Positions 46,409-58,496 of a stretch of 64,000 nucleotides of DNA are shown one piece after another. Source of the DNA: Affinundibacterium fentianense. Lineage in GTDB: Bacteria > Pseudomonadota > Gammaproteobacteria > Burkholderiales > Burkholderiaceae_D. Under the pieces are notes generated by a model. That model searched no databases. It had not been told where the DNA came from and saw nothing but the letters and a program-made list of their open reading frames with translations. The position numbers were made by a program, and so were the translations under genes. The stretch lies in the NCBI RefSeq assembly GCF_018139545.1, contig NZ_JAGSPJ010000005.1:62001-126000 (forward strand). The letters are read 5' to 3'. Numbering within the stretch: position 1 is the stretch's first letter; each line of letters opens with the position of its first letter.

Positions 46409-49400
46409 TTAGTGCAAAGACTCATTGTCATTGTTGCTCGCTGGTGCGACGATTGGCAGGATCAATTCAAAAATCGTGCCCCTATCGAGTTTGCTTTTGA
46501 CTTTGATTGATCCCCCCAGAATCGCAGTGACGATGTTATAGCTAATATGGAGTCCAAGTCCGCTGCCACCTTGGCCCATTCTTGTGGTGAAAAAAGGATC
46601 GAAAATTCGCGTCAGGTTCTCTTCCGTAATGCCGTTACCATTGTCACTGATGACAATCTTGACCTGCGATTCATTGATTTGTTCTGCGCTGATACGCATT
46701 TCGCCGTTCTTGCGACCATCGAAGGCATGGATCAGCGCATTGATAATCATGTTTGTAATGACTTGACCGTATGGACCTGGGAAACTATCCATTTCAATAT
46801 TGCCGGGGATGCGAATGCTCAATTCATGTTCATCGCGACGTATTCGTCCACCTAAAGTCGAAGCAATCTCGGTTGTAACGGTATTGAGATTGAATAGCCT
46901 GCGCTTATCTGAAGTTTGATCGACCGCGATTTGTTTAAAACTCGTAATTAAATTCGCTGCAGTCGCAAGATTGCGCATTAAGAGGGTGCAGGCTAGCTTG
47001 GCATTTTCGCCAAAAGCTTCAATACGCGAGCGCCTTACTGTGCCGTTACCAATTTCATTGACTAAGCTTACCGTCATTTCTTCAAGTGAACTGGCGGTGA
47101 GTAAGCTATTTCCTATGGGCGTATTTAATTCGTGTGCTACGCCAGCGACGAGTGACCCAAGTGCTGCGAGCTTTTCTTGTTCGACTAGTTTGCTTTGCGT
47201 TAATTGTAAGCGATGGTAGGAACTGGCGTTATCGAATGCGACAGCAGCGTAGGCGCCAAGCGAACGTAAGATCGCGACGTCGTTTTCCATATAAGTATTG
47301 GCATCTTCATGCTGTACGCACAAAACTCCCATTACTTTTTGTTTTAAAAGCATGGGCACATAAATCGCGGATCGCGGATGGGTGAGTTCTGGCAATTCTG
47401 CGATGGTGTTGCTTACCGATGGACGACTGTCAAGATCAAAGGGCATAAAACTATCGTGTTCTCGGGTGGTCGCCGACATATGGTTGATCAGCAGCTCTTT
47501 TGCTTGAACAATGCAGCGTATCGCAGGGTGGTCTTTGTTGTCGAGACTGCGTTGATAAGGCTTAAGCAATTGCTCCGCCTCCATCACGAAGTCAAAGCGA
47601 ACGACTTGATGATCCCAATCGACTAAACCAATACTAAAGCTGTGGCATTCGATTAATTCTTGCACATAGGTGTAGAGACTTTTTTCTATTGAGTGGATTT
47701 CAAGTGAAGCGGTGATATGTCTTCCCATTTCGGCTAACAAAGCGATGTCGTGCCTCGCCTTGTCCGCAGCTTCACGTTGCGAAACCGCCTCTTTTGTACG
47801 GAGGACAATCTCATGTTCCAACTGTTTTTTATTATGTCTTAGTCTTTGTGTATAGAGATGCACTCCACCCATCAAACTGAGCATAGCGAGAATAATCCAA
47901 AGCAGATACGCCCAAGTGCTTCGATACCAAGGCGGTAAGATCGTCAACGCGAAACTCGCTTCATCGCCTAGCGTGCCGTAAATGTTTTTCGCACGTACTC
48001 GAAAGCGGTACTGACCCTCAGGAATGTTGGTGTATTCCTTTGAATTTACCTTGCTCCATTCGCTCCATTCTCGGTCAAATCCTTCAAGTTGATATTGAAA
48101 TTGTAGTGACCCAGGCTTCTCAAAGAAGCTTGCCGAGAATTCAAACATCAGCGCATTTTGGGTGTACGGCAATTGTAGGATTTGTTTGGTGGATTGCTGT
48201 CGCTGAAAAACGGTGTGCTCCCCTTCCTTCATCTTGCTAGGGAGTCCGAATGTTCCATCAAAGATTGTTTCCTTGGTGTTCGCAGCGACTTTACGGATGA
48301 GTGCAGTGAAGCCTTCTTGGTAGTTCTTGTTCGTCTGCAAGTCGATGCGGAACAAATTTTCACCCGGTAGCCAAATACTGCCATGCGGATGAATGAAGAG
48401 CGGCTCTTCAATTGTGTCAAGACCACGGAAAGGCATTGCATTTGTAGTGAATCCACCATCGGGAAGGTGCGTCAGTGCACGAACACCGTCCGTGGTTTGC
48501 AGGTAATAAGTACCCATTCCATCGGGATGAATATCGAAAATGCCGATGTCGCCTTTGTTATAGATCTTTCCGAATTGTGGATCAGGGCTGAAGCGGGTGT
48601 ATTCAACCGAATCATCCCATGGTGCGATTTTTGCGCTAAAAATTCCTTTGGCGTTCAATAAATAAAGCTTGTCGTCAAAAAATTTTGCACGATTGCCAGA
48701 TAGGTCGGGAAGTCCGTGTTCTGTGCCGATTCTATGCATGCCGACTTGCAATGGTGTGGTGCCAGTGAAATGAAGTCTGAGTATGCCTTGTACTTCAGTT
48801 GAAAGCCAAAGGTCACCGCTGGCATCTGCTGTAATGCGTCGAATATTTTCGCGGACTTGATCGATTTTTCCTAGGAATTTCCACTCGCCTTTTTCTTTCT
48901 GGAATACTTCTATGCCGCCCATTTTTCCCATAAAGACCGTATTCGGCCAGCGATTCGAAACACCGAGCGCATATCCATCGCTGCTTGGGCCTTCGATTCG
49001 CTGAACTTTGTCACCCATGACTTTGAACAGTCCCCGCCCAGTGACGGCGAGCAAATCACCCGATGTTTCAATAAATTGCCAAGTTTCGCCAGGACTATCG
49101 AGAATGGCGGTAAATTGCGGGGTATCGAGACGCGTTGTATAGCGAAACGCTTGTTGTTTAAGGATGTGTTGATATGTGCCAACGTAAAAATTCCCCTGAT
49201 GAAAATAGCTAGAAATAACAATTCCATCAATCCCATTCGAAGGGCCAAATGACGTTTGCGGAACACTTAGCTCGATGTGCGAAATGCCCGAATTCGTGCT
49301 TGCCCACAAATTGTTGGCGCGATCTAACATGATCCCAGCTACCGTGTTGTCGATTAAACCAGCGTTGCGATTAATTGCGCGTAACACTTGACCTTGTCGG

Positions 49401-50383
49401 TCAATTATTAAGATTCCTCCCTTAATCGTACTAAGTGCAAAGCCTTGTTCACCGATCGGTATCATCCGATATAAAAATAAGCTGTCATGGTGGGTGAGTT
49501 GATCGATTGCGGTTGGAAATGGTTTGATCCAACTTGTGTTTGTCTTGTTGCGTTGATTTTCAGATCGGTAAGTTCGAGAGCGGCTATCCCACAGGGACGA
49601 CAGGTCGAGCAAGGCGAAACCGCCCGAAATTTTGCCTGCCAAAATTTGATGTTCAGCGAAGCGGGTTAAGACGATGCGTTTGCCATCTGCGAGGCTAGAA
49701 AATTCGGTTAATGGATGTATCGCACCGTTATGGATAACACTCAAGCCACGCACATTGTCGAGGTAAAATAAGTGGTCATTGAGGACGACTGCTTGAGATG
49801 AAGCGAGTTGACCATCCAAAGCGGTTACTTGGTTTTGGAAATACCGAAAGATGCGACTTCGCGTCAAAAAGTAGACACCATGCGAGGTCGTTTCGATCTG
49901 CCAGACGTCGTTGAATCCCAACTCATTCTTAGGTAAGCGATTGAGAAGCGAATACGCTTGCACCTTGCCGGTTGGGTTTGCTGCGAGATAGCCAAAATCA
50001 CCAATGGAGCCGTAGTAAATGGTATCGTCTTGATCCTTCGCGAGCGCCCTAACCATCGGGTTGCCTTTGATGAAAACATTTTGCCAACGTTGCCCATCAA
50101 ACTCTAGGATGCCAGACGAATTACCAAAGTAAATTACACCGCGTTGATCTTGAACGGAACTCCAGTTTTGGCTATGGGCTTTGTATATTTTTGAGCCGAA
50201 ATTTTGAATAATCGGTGAACCCAAGGTTGCACTTAAGGGCATGGGGGAGCCAGCCGCAAATGTGCTGCTTTCTGCGGCTTGTTTTTGTGCGCTCGAAACA
50301 TTGTGAGTCAGTAATGCAATGATGAAAAAACTGATCACCGCAATGAATCGTGAATGATGGAATTGTCGACTCCTGAACCACAT
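46409..50383 (-). CDS. Histidine kinase with two-component propeller, Y_Y_Y and GAF domains
   Basis: A 1324-residue membrane sensor kinase. A signal region (residues to about 33) precedes a large periplasmic sensor of two-component regulator propeller repeats (about 60-740; e.g. WASTNSGISHIEL, DLWLSTEVQGILRL). Next come a Y_Y_Y domain (FQYQLEGFDREWSEW to RVRAKNIYG, about 760-815), one TM helix, a GAF domain (about 900-1060), the H-box with phospho-accepting His about 1084 (VAHELNTPIG), and a HATPase domain (NALIHAF, SDNGNGI, GSGLGL). It lacks a C-terminal receiver. No partner response regulator lies nearby. The ligand is unknown. Confidence 0.93.
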   Translation of the reverse strand: MWFRSRQFHHSRFIAVISFFIIALLTHNVSSAQKQAAESSTFAAGSPMPLSATLGSPIIQNFGSKIYKAHSQNWSSVQDQRGVIYFGNSSGILEFDGQRWQNVFIKGNPMVRALAKDQDDTIYYGSIGDFGYLAANPTGKVQAYSLLNRLPKNELGFNDVWQIETTSHGVYFLTRSRIFRYFQNQVTALDGQLASSQAVVLNDHLFYLDNVRGLSVIHNGAIHPLTEFSSLADGKRIVLTRFAEHQILAGKISGGFALLDLSSLWDSRSRTYRSENQRNKTNTSWIKPFPTAIDQLTHHDSLFLYRMIPIGEQGFALSTIKGGILIIDRQGQVLRAINRNAGLIDNTVAGIMLDRANNLWASTNSGISHIELSVPQTSFGPSNGIDGIVISSYFHQGNFYVGTYQHILKQQAFRYTTRLDTPQFTAILDSPGETWQFIETSGDLLAVTGRGLFKVMGDKVQRIEGPSSDGYALGVSNRWPNTVFMGKMGGIEVFQKEKGEWKFLGKIDQVRENIRRITADASGDLWLSTEVQGILRLHFTGTTPLQVGMHRIGTEHGLPDLSGNRAKFFDDKLYLLNAKGIFSAKIAPWDDSVEYTRFSPDPQFGKIYNKGDIGIFDIHPDGMGTYYLQTTDGVRALTHLPDGGFTTNAMPFRGLDTIEEPLFIHPHGSIWLPGENLFRIDLQTNKNYQEGFTALIRKVAANTKETIFDGTFGLPSKMKEGEHTVFQRQQSTKQILQLPYTQNALMFEFSASFFEKPGSLQFQYQLEGFDREWSEWSKVNSKEYTNIPEGQYRFRVRAKNIYGTLGDEASFALTILPPWYRSTWAYLLWIILAMLSLMGGVHLYTQRLRHNKKQLEHEIVLRTKEAVSQREAADKARHDIALLAEMGRHITASLEIHSIEKSLYTYVQELIECHSFSIGLVDWDHQVVRFDFVMEAEQLLKPYQRSLDNKDHPAIRCIVQAKELLINHMSATTREHDSFMPFDLDSRPSVSNTIAELPELTHPRSAIYVPMLLKQKVMGVLCVQHEDANTYMENDVAILRSLGAYAAVAFDNASSYHRLQLTQSKLVEQEKLAALGSLVAGVAHELNTPIGNSLLTASSLEEMTVSLVNEIGNGTVRRSRIEAFGENAKLACTLLMRNLATAANLITSFKQIAVDQTSDKRRLFNLNTVTTEIASTLGGRIRRDEHELSIRIPGNIEMDSFPGPYGQVITNMIINALIHAFDGRKNGEMRISAEQINESQVKIVISDNGNGITEENLTRIFDPFFTTRMGQGGSGLGLHISYNIVTAILGGSIKVKSKLDRGTIFELILPIVAPASNNDNESLH

Positions 50384-50835
50384 AGCAATTTGCTTTCAGC
50401 GATACAATGTATAAAACTTAATAATGAGAAAAATGCTACTTTCCATATAAAGTTTTGATGATTTGCGTGTTTTCTGAATATATTAGTGCACACATTAATT
50501 TAACATCGAATCTCAAGTAATCGTCCAATGGCTGGCATCCTCACGAATCTTTCTTCTCCGCGACCCGAAAATATGTTCAAGATGCGACAGACTTCACATA
50601 TTTGACATCATTTATTTGTTAAATAAATTCGACAAAAAGGCAAGTTTGATGATCTCCATGTCGTCTCGCTAAAACAGCATCGAATTCTTGTTTGATCTCT
50701 GTTCTAAGTGTGCTGCAATCCAGTATCATTTTTCGTGTGGTATTTCGAATTGCAGGTACGACTTTGCCTTGCGACTTAGTCGGGTCGTCGTCAAAATAAC
50801 CAAAGACAATCAAACTAAGCGAATCCAGAGGATGT
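50384..50835. other. Divergent intergenic region
   Basis: About 450 bases, AT-rich next to the kinase start. A minus-strand frame at 50619-50813 encodes 64 residues but has no support as a gene. No RNA gene or clear operator seen. Confidence 0.5.
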
Positions 50836-51315
50836 ATGCAGAGAAAAACAATTCAAGCTATGGCGACATCGAGTGTCTTGTTGTTTGTGATGTGGTTCGC
50901 TGGCCTAGCTCAAGCTCAGCAGATAGTTGGGCCCTTGGGACCCTTGCAAGTTGCTGATATCGATCAGGGACGTGATGCATTTGTTTTGCGGATTGCTGAA
51001 TTTTCTGAAAGCGAAACAAACGAGGGACATGGTGCGCCAATTCTTCTTTTGAGTGCTGATGCGCGACAAGTTGTCATCTATCTTAGAGGCCAACGTACTG
51101 AGATGAAGGCTTTGCAGCAGATTGCGGGCAATCTTTGCCAAGATGGTGGTGTGCGGCAGCTTGTATACGCTGCGGATAAGCTGCGCCTTATGGCTAAATT
51201 GAGTTTTACGGAACAGCGGTCAGTTTGTTCTGCACAAGGCCTTGTTTCAGTCCATTTAGACAAACATACCTATCGCTACCTCGTTAAAGCATCTCGGCAC
51301 AATCGAACAAATTGA
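50836..51315 (+). CDS. Hypothetical secreted/periplasmic protein
   Basis: A 159-residue protein behind AGAGGATGT. A signal peptide (residues about 1-28, ending GLAQAQ) precedes a mature part of about 130 residues with IVGPLGPLQVADIDQGRDAFVLRIAEF and two cysteines (NLCQDGG and RSVCSAQ). Not recognised. It lies beyond the divergent start of the propeller kinase and converges on the 2-oxoacid dehydrogenase E3 gene. Confidence 0.75.
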   Translation: MQRKTIQAMATSSVLLFVMWFAGLAQAQQIVGPLGPLQVADIDQGRDAFVLRIAEFSESETNEGHGAPILLLSADARQVVIYLRGQRTEMKALQQIAGNLCQDGGVRQLVYAADKLRLMAKLSFTEQRSVCSAQGLVSVHLDKHTYRYLVKASRHNRTN

Positions 51316-51400
51316 TGTGTTTTGTATCGTAAAGAGAAAGGGGAAAAAGCATCTGCTCTTTCCCCCACATTGATTGCACTTCTTTTTCTCTTGAACTTCT

Positions 51401-52807
51401 TTAGATATGCAAAGCATGTCCCAATGCGCGCAATGCTGCTTCTTGCACGGCCTCGCCTAAAGTGGGGTGCGAATGAATCGTTCCTGCGACATCTTCCAAA
51501 GTTGCTCCCATTTCCAGTGATAATCCAAAAGCCGCGCTGAGTTCTGAGACGCCTTTACCAACTGCTTGCCAACCAAGGATCAGGTGATTGTCTTTACGAG
51601 CGACCACGCGTACGAAACCTTCGCTTGATTCTAAAGTCATGGAGCGACCATTTGCTGCAAATGGGAACATCGCGCTAATTGCTTCGATGCCCGCTGCTTG
51701 TGCTTCTTGCGGTGACTTGCCGACAACGACTAATTCTGGATCTGTAAAGCATACAGCTGGGATAGATGCTGGCATGAAATGACGACGCTTACCGGCGATA
51801 ATTTCCGCGACCATTTCGCCTTGTGCCATGGCGCGATGTGCCAACATCGGTTCGCCAGCTACATCGCCAATTGCCCAGACATCACGCATCGAAGTGCGGC
51901 ATTGATCGTCAATTTTGATGGCGCGTCCGTTCATGTCTAGCATTAAGCTTTCCAAGCCAAAGCCTTCAGTACGAGGACGACGTCCAACCGCGACTAAGAC
52001 TTTATCGCAAGCGAGTTCAGATACTTCACCAGCCGCGTTTTTAACGCGCACGGCGCTATGATCGGCATTCATCCCTTGTACCGTGCAGCCCAAATGGACT
52101 TCGATACCCAATTGTTTGAGTGCTGTTTTGACGACCTTGGTGAGCTCTTCATCATAGGCAGGCAAGATGCGATCCAGTGATTCTACGACCGCGACTTCTG
52201 CACCGAGTTTGCGATACGCTATACCGAGCTCTAGGCCGATGTAACCGCCACCAACGACGACTAACTTCTTAGGAATTTCAGTGGGCGAGAGCGCTTCGGT
52301 CGAGCTAATGACTTTGCCATCGCTGGAACCAAAGGGCATGAAAGGCAATTCGACCGGTGATGAACCCGATGCGATCAGCAAGTGTTGGCAAGTAATGCGC
52401 TGAACTTCTTTGCCATCTTGCATCACGGCGACCGATTTGCCATCAATAATTTGTGCCCAGCCTTTGATAACTTGCGCACCGTTTTTCTTGAGTAGCGCAC
52501 CGACGCCGCTAGTTAAGCGTTTGACGATGCCATCTTTCCAGCTAACAGTTTGCTCGATGTTGATGCTGGGATCGCTGACTTGGATGCCGATAGAAGAGCC
52601 GTGCGCATAATGCTTGGCTTTTTCAAATTCTTCAGCGGCATGGATCATCGCTTTGGATGGAATACAGCCGATGTTGAGGCAAGTACCGCCGAGCTGATCG
52701 CCTTCGATCAGGATGGTCGGAATCCTAAGTTGCGCGGCGCGAATTGCTGCGATGTAGCCGCCGGGGCCGCCGCCGATGACGACTAGGGTTGTGGATGTTG
52801 TTTGCAT
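51401..52807 (-). CDS. lpdA: Dihydrolipoyl dehydrogenase (E3)
   Basis: A 468-residue flavoenzyme that reoxidises the dihydrolipoyl arm of 2-oxoacid dehydrogenase complexes with NAD+. The FAD motif [17 protein letters not shown] is at the N-terminus, the redox-active disulfide Cys43/Cys48 (GGTCLNIGC), the NAD motif [12 protein letters not shown] near 180, and the interface His-Glu pair near the end (HSHPTLGEA). It is the last gene of the branched-chain operon, after a REP-like inverted pair. Confidence 0.95.
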   Translation of the reverse strand: MQTTSTTLVVIGGGPGGYIAAIRAAQLRIPTILIEGDQLGGTCLNIGCIPSKAMIHAAEEFEKAKHYAHGSSIGIQVSDPSINIEQTVSWKDGIVKRLTSGVGALLKKNGAQVIKGWAQIIDGKSVAVMQDGKEVQRITCQHLLIASGSSPVELPFMPFGSSDGKVISSTEALSPTEIPKKLVVVGGGYIGLELGIAYRKLGAEVAVVESLDRILPAYDEELTKVVKTALKQLGIEVHLGCTVQGMNADHSAVRVKNAAGEVSELACDKVLVAVGRRPRTEGFGLESLMLDMNGRAIKIDDQCRTSMRDVWAIGDVAGEPMLAHRAMAQGEMVAEIIAGKRRHFMPASIPAVCFTDPELVVVGKSPQEAQAAGIEAISAMFPFAANGRSMTLESSEGFVRVVARKDNHLILGWQAVGKGVSELSAAFGLSLEMGATLEDVAGTIHSHPTLGEAVQEAALRALGHALHI

Positions 52808-52850
52808 GATGTGTTCCGAATTAGTATTGTCTGAATTCTGTTATGTCACA

Positions 52851-53023
52851 TTCCCTTCTCCCGCAGGCGGGAGAAGGGCTAGGGATGAGGGTGCTTGGAC
52901 GTGCCGTAAACTGCGGAAAAATTTCTGGTCGTGCGACGACGTTTTTTACTGCCCTAAAGAGCGAAGTACTTTTCTGAATCACCCTCACCCCAACCCTCTC
53001 CCGCTCGCGGGAGAGGGAGCTTT
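52851..53023. repeat. BIME-like inverted pair of REP elements (second copy)
   Basis: Elements at 52851-52892 and 52981-53023 repeat the pattern of 6898-7066: CTTCTCCCGC/GCGGGAGAAG palindrome with an AGGGATGAGGG tail, and TCTCCC/GGGAGA palindrome with a complementary tail. The 88-base core differs. It lies between lpdA and the E2 gene, so it interrupts the operon. Confidence 0.88.
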
Positions 53024-54325
53024 TTACTCAATAAACAGCGTAGCAGGACATTCCAAATAACCACGTATCGTCTGAATAAACTGTGCCGCATCCATACCAT
53101 CGACCACGCGATGATCAAACGACGACGACAAATTCATCATCTTGCGCGCCACAACTTGGCCATTGCGTATCATCGGACGTTCCACCATTTTATTCACACC
53201 AATGATGGCAACTTCGGGTGAATTGATCACTGGTGTTGATACGATGCCGCCCAAAGCACCCAAGCTAGAAATCGTAATGGTCGAGCCAGACAATTCTTCA
53301 CGCGTTGCTTTGCCCGTACGCGCAGCTTCGGCAAGGCGTCCCATTTCATTGGCGTTACTCCAAAGGTCACGTGCTTCGGCATGACGTACGACAGGTACCA
53401 TCAAACCTGCTGGTGTTTGTGCTGCAATGCCTAGATGAACTGCAGCAAATTGGGTAACGACACCGGCTTCATCGTCGTAACGCGCATTGATTTGTGGATA
53501 GTCACGTACGGCTAACACTACAGCGCGCATCAATAGAGGCAATAAACTGAGCTTGCCGCGTTCTTTGCCCCACTTTTGATTGAGTTGGTTCCGTAAAGCT
53601 TCAAGCTCAGTGACATCGACTTCTTCTACATAGGAGAAATGGGGAATGCGACGTTTTGCGTCTTGCATTTTTTGGGCAATCTTGCGACGCAGGCCGATAA
53701 CAGGAATCGCTGTTTCTTCATGCAATTCGCGATAACTGCTGCCCCCCGAGTTTGCAGTAACTGGACCGCGCGCGACATAAGCTTCCAAATCTTCGTGTGT
53801 AATACGACCCGCTGTTCCTGAGCCCGGCACAAACTGCAATTCAATACCCAAGTCCCAGGCGCGACGACGCACGGCGGGGGAGGCGATTGGTTTTTCACCG
53901 TTACCGCGTGCTGCACTCGGAGTGCTGCTGGATTTAGCTGCGACTGGCGCAGTGCTTGCTGGAGCGGGAGCTGACGTAACTGGAGCTGGCTTTTCCACGG
54001 CAGCGGGCGCTGCTGGTGCAGGTGCAGCCGTGGTTGGTGCAGCCGCTACTGGCGCAGCTGCGTTGGCATCCACATTCCCCGCACCTTCGACTTCAATGCG
54101 AATCAACTCAGAGCCAACTGCCATCACTTGACCAGCAGCTCCACCCAGTGCCAACACCTTGCCATGCACAGGGCTAGGAATTTCAATGGTCGCTTTATCG
54201 GTCATGACATCCGCCATCACCTGATCTTCGACAATCATGTCACCTACTTTGACATTCCACGCGACTAACTCAACTTCTGCAATACCTTCACCGATATCCG
54301 GCATTTTAATAACATGAATACCCAT
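53024..54325 (-). CDS. Branched-chain 2-oxoacid dehydrogenase E2 (lipoamide acyltransferase)
   Basis: A 433-residue E2 from the ATG at 54325, one base after the preceding stop; the longer frame to 54400 is not needed. One lipoyl domain (Lys44 in MTDKATIEI), a long Ala/Pro-rich linker, a peripheral subunit-binding domain (SPAVRRRAWDLGIELQFV, about 150-190) and the acyltransferase core with the catalytic FDHRVVDG motif near residue 405. It transfers acyl groups from E1 to CoA. Together with E1 alpha/beta and E3 it oxidises branched-chain 2-oxoacids. Confidence 0.95.
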   Translation of the reverse strand: MGIHVIKMPDIGEGIAEVELVAWNVKVGDMIVEDQVMADVMTDKATIEIPSPVHGKVLALGGAAGQVMAVGSELIRIEVEGAGNVDANAAAPVAAAPTTAAPAPAAPAAVEKPAPVTSAPAPASTAPVAAKSSSTPSAARGNGEKPIASPAVRRRAWDLGIELQFVPGSGTAGRITHEDLEAYVARGPVTANSGGSSYRELHEETAIPVIGLRRKIAQKMQDAKRRIPHFSYVEEVDVTELEALRNQLNQKWGKERGKLSLLPLLMRAVVLAVRDYPQINARYDDEAGVVTQFAAVHLGIAAQTPAGLMVPVVRHAEARDLWSNANEMGRLAEAARTGKATREELSGSTITISSLGALGGIVSTPVINSPEVAIIGVNKMVERPMIRNGQVVARKMMNLSSSFDHRVVDGMDAAQFIQTIRGYLECPATLFIE

Positions 54326-54326
54326 C

Positions 54327-55364
54327 TTATTTCTCCATCGCACGTTTAAATGCCGCGGCAACGCGGGCTGGACCAGGGAAGTAATCCCATTCTTGCGCAT
54401 GCGGGTAAGGCGTATCCCAACCTGTCACGCGTTCGATAGGTGCTTCGAGATGGTAGAAACAATGCTCTTGAACTAGTGCAGTGAGTTCGGCGCCGAAGCC
54501 GCTGGTGCGCGTCGCTTCATGCACGATCACGCAACGGCCAGTTTTTTTCACCGACTTCAAAATCGTGGGCAAATCGAGTGGCCATAAACTGCGCAGGTCG
54601 ATGATTTCAGCATCGATACCGCTTTCTTGTGTCGCTGCTTCAGACACCCATACCATCGTTCCATAAGTCAGTACAGTTAAGTCCTTACCTTCGCGGAAAA
54701 CGGCTGCCGATTCAAGCGGCACGGTGTAATAGCCTTCAGGCACATCACCCATAGGATGCTTAGACCATGGCACTACGGGTTGATCATGATGGCCATTGAA
54801 AGGGCCGTTATAAATGCGCTTAGGTTCCAAGAAAATGACAGGGTCATTGTTTTCGATGGAAGCAATCAACAAACCTTTTGCATCGTAAGGATTGGATGGC
54901 ATCACGGTGCGCAAACCGCAGACGTGGGTGAATACCGCCTCTGGGCTTTGGCTATGGGTTTGTCCGCCATAGATACCGCCGCCGCATGGGGTACGTATCG
55001 TTAACGGTGCGGTGAAATCACCAGCAGAACGGAAACGTAGACGCGCTGCTTCGGAAACGATTTGATCGTAAGCAGGATAAATATAGTCAGCGAATTGAAT
55101 CTCGATACAAGGGCGCAGACCGTAGGCGCCCATCCCAATTGCCGCACCCACGATACCGCTTTCGGAAATCGGTGCATCGAATACACGCGATTTGCCATAT
55201 TTCTTTTGTAAACCTTCGGTGCAGCGGAATACGCCACCGAAGTAGCCGACGTCTTGTCCAAAGACGACGACGTTGTCATCACGCTCTAACATCACATCCA
55301 TCGCTGATCGCAGCGCTTGGATCATGGTCATCGGCGTGGATTTGCCTTTTAGATCTTCACTCAT
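54327..55364 (-). CDS. Branched-chain 2-oxoacid dehydrogenase E1 beta subunit
   Basis: A 345-residue transketolase-like beta subunit. It shows MIQALRSAMDVMLERDDNVVVFGQDVGYFGGVFR, then SGIVGAAIGMGAYGLRPCIEIQFADYI, RTPCGGGIYGGQTHSQSPEA, and VIHVHEATRTSGFGAELTAL-type C-terminus. It pairs with the alpha subunit to bind thiamine pyrophosphate. It lies 24 bases after E1 alpha and abuts E2. Confidence 0.95.
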   Translation of the reverse strand: MSEDLKGKSTPMTMIQALRSAMDVMLERDDNVVVFGQDVGYFGGVFRCTEGLQKKYGKSRVFDAPISESGIVGAAIGMGAYGLRPCIEIQFADYIYPAYDQIVSEAARLRFRSAGDFTAPLTIRTPCGGGIYGGQTHSQSPEAVFTHVCGLRTVMPSNPYDAKGLLIASIENNDPVIFLEPKRIYNGPFNGHHDQPVVPWSKHPMGDVPEGYYTVPLESAAVFREGKDLTVLTYGTMVWVSEAATQESGIDAEIIDLRSLWPLDLPTILKSVKKTGRCVIVHEATRTSGFGAELTALVQEHCFYHLEAPIERVTGWDTPYPHAQEWDYFPGPARVAAAFKRAMEK

Positions 55365-55388
55365 TGCATGGTTCCCTTAGATTCCTGA

Positions 55389-57111
<1,723 letters not shown>

Positions 57112-57912
57112 TTATGGCGAGGGCAATTTGTACTCGACTTGCCATTGCTGGTGAATTTTCTGCATTGTTTTGTCTTTGTACATCAATGCAAGTTCAGCGT
57201 TAAGTTGATCGACCAAGCTTTTCGGGGTAGTTTTTCCGATGGCAATATAGAGTGCGGTGTCACGTGGAAGGTGCAAGGTCTTTTCAATTTGTTCCATTTT
57301 TAAGTCGCAGGCATGCAAAAATATTTTGATTCCGTTGGGATCAAATGGCACTAAATCGACTCGGCCAGTCTTGAGCTTCCGGCAATTTGAGATATTACTC
57401 GGCGCGGTATCTATTTTTGTTCCATATTGTTTGAGGAGTGCGATGGTTGAACTACTTGCGATATCGCCGACAGTGTATTGGCGCAGGTCTTCCAGAGCTT
57501 TTAGGTGTATGTCGGTGCGATCTTTTAGCTTGAACAACCATACTTCACTATGCGCCACTGGGCCGATCCAATAGTAAGCATTCTCACGCTCAGGGTTCCT
57601 CGCGAGGCTAAAAATCATGATGGAAGAATTGTCACGCGCAGTTTGGAGTGCCCTTGTCCAAGGTTGAGTTTGAATATCGAGCGCATAGCCGATACGCGCA
57701 CTGAGTATTTTCGCGATGTCGTAAACTAAGCCGTTTATTCGGCTATTGAATTTGTAATTATATGGATAAGCATCTTCGTGCGTGACGCCTCTGAGCACAG
57801 GTCTTTCCAATGCCAGTGCTTGACTTGAAACAAGCGCGGAAAAGAGCGTTAGTATGAGATACCGTCGATTTGGGTTCACCACATTGTGGAAAAAATCGGT
57901 CATAGGTCGCAT
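57112..57912 (-). CDS. Solute-binding protein, amino-acid type (family 3)
   Basis: A 266-residue periplasmic protein from the ATG at 57912 (GAGAC upstream; ATG 57903 also possible). A signal region ends at about residue 35 (SSQALALE), then a binding-protein fold with RGVTHEDAYPYNYKFNSRINGLVYDIAKIL, TQPWTRALQTARDNSSIMIFSLARNPERENAYYWIG, and DLRQYTVGDIASSSTIALLK. No permease or ATPase gene is near, so it is an orphan binding protein, perhaps for a sensor or another transporter. Ligand unknown. Confidence 0.85.
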   Translation of the reverse strand: MRPMTDFFHNVVNPNRRYLILTLFSALVSSQALALERPVLRGVTHEDAYPYNYKFNSRINGLVYDIAKILSARIGYALDIQTQPWTRALQTARDNSSIMIFSLARNPERENAYYWIGPVAHSEVWLFKLKDRTDIHLKALEDLRQYTVGDIASSSTIALLKQYGTKIDTAPSNISNCRKLKTGRVDLVPFDPNGIKIFLHACDLKMEQIEKTLHLPRDTALYIAIGKTTPKSLVDQLNAELALMYKDKTMQKIHQQWQVEYKLPSP

Positions 57913-58196
57913 GTTTTTTTGTCTCGGCGATGGATGTGGGGCAGTGTTGAAGTGGGACGATTTGTCCCGTTCGGCTATGGATTCTATGAGATTTTTGGTA
58001 TAACTGCGATGACTATTTGGTATGGTATGAGGGCCATTCAAAACGAGCGTGGTTCCTCATGCCAAACAACATCAAATTAGGCGATGAGTCTTGGTGCGTC
58101 GATTGACGTCTTTGACTGTATGCCTATGGAATTAGAATGTAAATTGTTCGTCCAGCGAAACTCAGCGTATAGCAGGGTATAAATAAGGGCAGAAAA

Positions 58197-58496
58197 ATGC
58201 ATCCCACTAAAGTTGACCGTGCAAAACTGAAGAAACTAACTGATTTGCCTAATATCGGGCCCGCTGGTGCCGCCGATCTCGAATTGCTCGGGATCTTGCG
58301 TCCAGATCAGCTCCTCGAGCGCGATCCCTATCAAATGTACCAAGAGCTTTGCCAAATTACACAGCAACAACACGATCCTTGTGTGATTGATGTGTTTATT
58401 TCCGTTGTGCGCTACATGCAAGGTGAGCCGGCTCGCGTCTGGTGGGATTTTTCTCTTGAGCGGCGCAATGCATTGCGACAAAATCAAGAATCGTAG
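58197..58496 (+). CDS. Helix-hairpin-helix (Cdd1/pathogenicity-locus-like) protein
   Basis: A 99-residue protein. The helix-hairpin-helix reads LKKLTDLPNIGPAGAADLELLGILRPDQL (residues about 9-37), followed by DPYQMYQELCQITQQQHDPCVIDVFISVVRYM. The arrangement matches the PF11731 "pathogenicity locus" family, resembling TfoX C-terminal domains. These domains often bind DNA non-specifically; the role is unknown. AAGGGCAG lies upstream of the ATG. Confidence 0.85.
   Translation: MHPTKVDRAKLKKLTDLPNIGPAGAADLELLGILRPDQLLERDPYQMYQELCQITQQQHDPCVIDVFISVVRYMQGEPARVWWDFSLERRNALRQNQES

Noticed and set aside
50619..50813. 64-residue minus-strand gene
   Set aside because: No ribosome binding site, no recognisable domain and position in a divergent promoter region.
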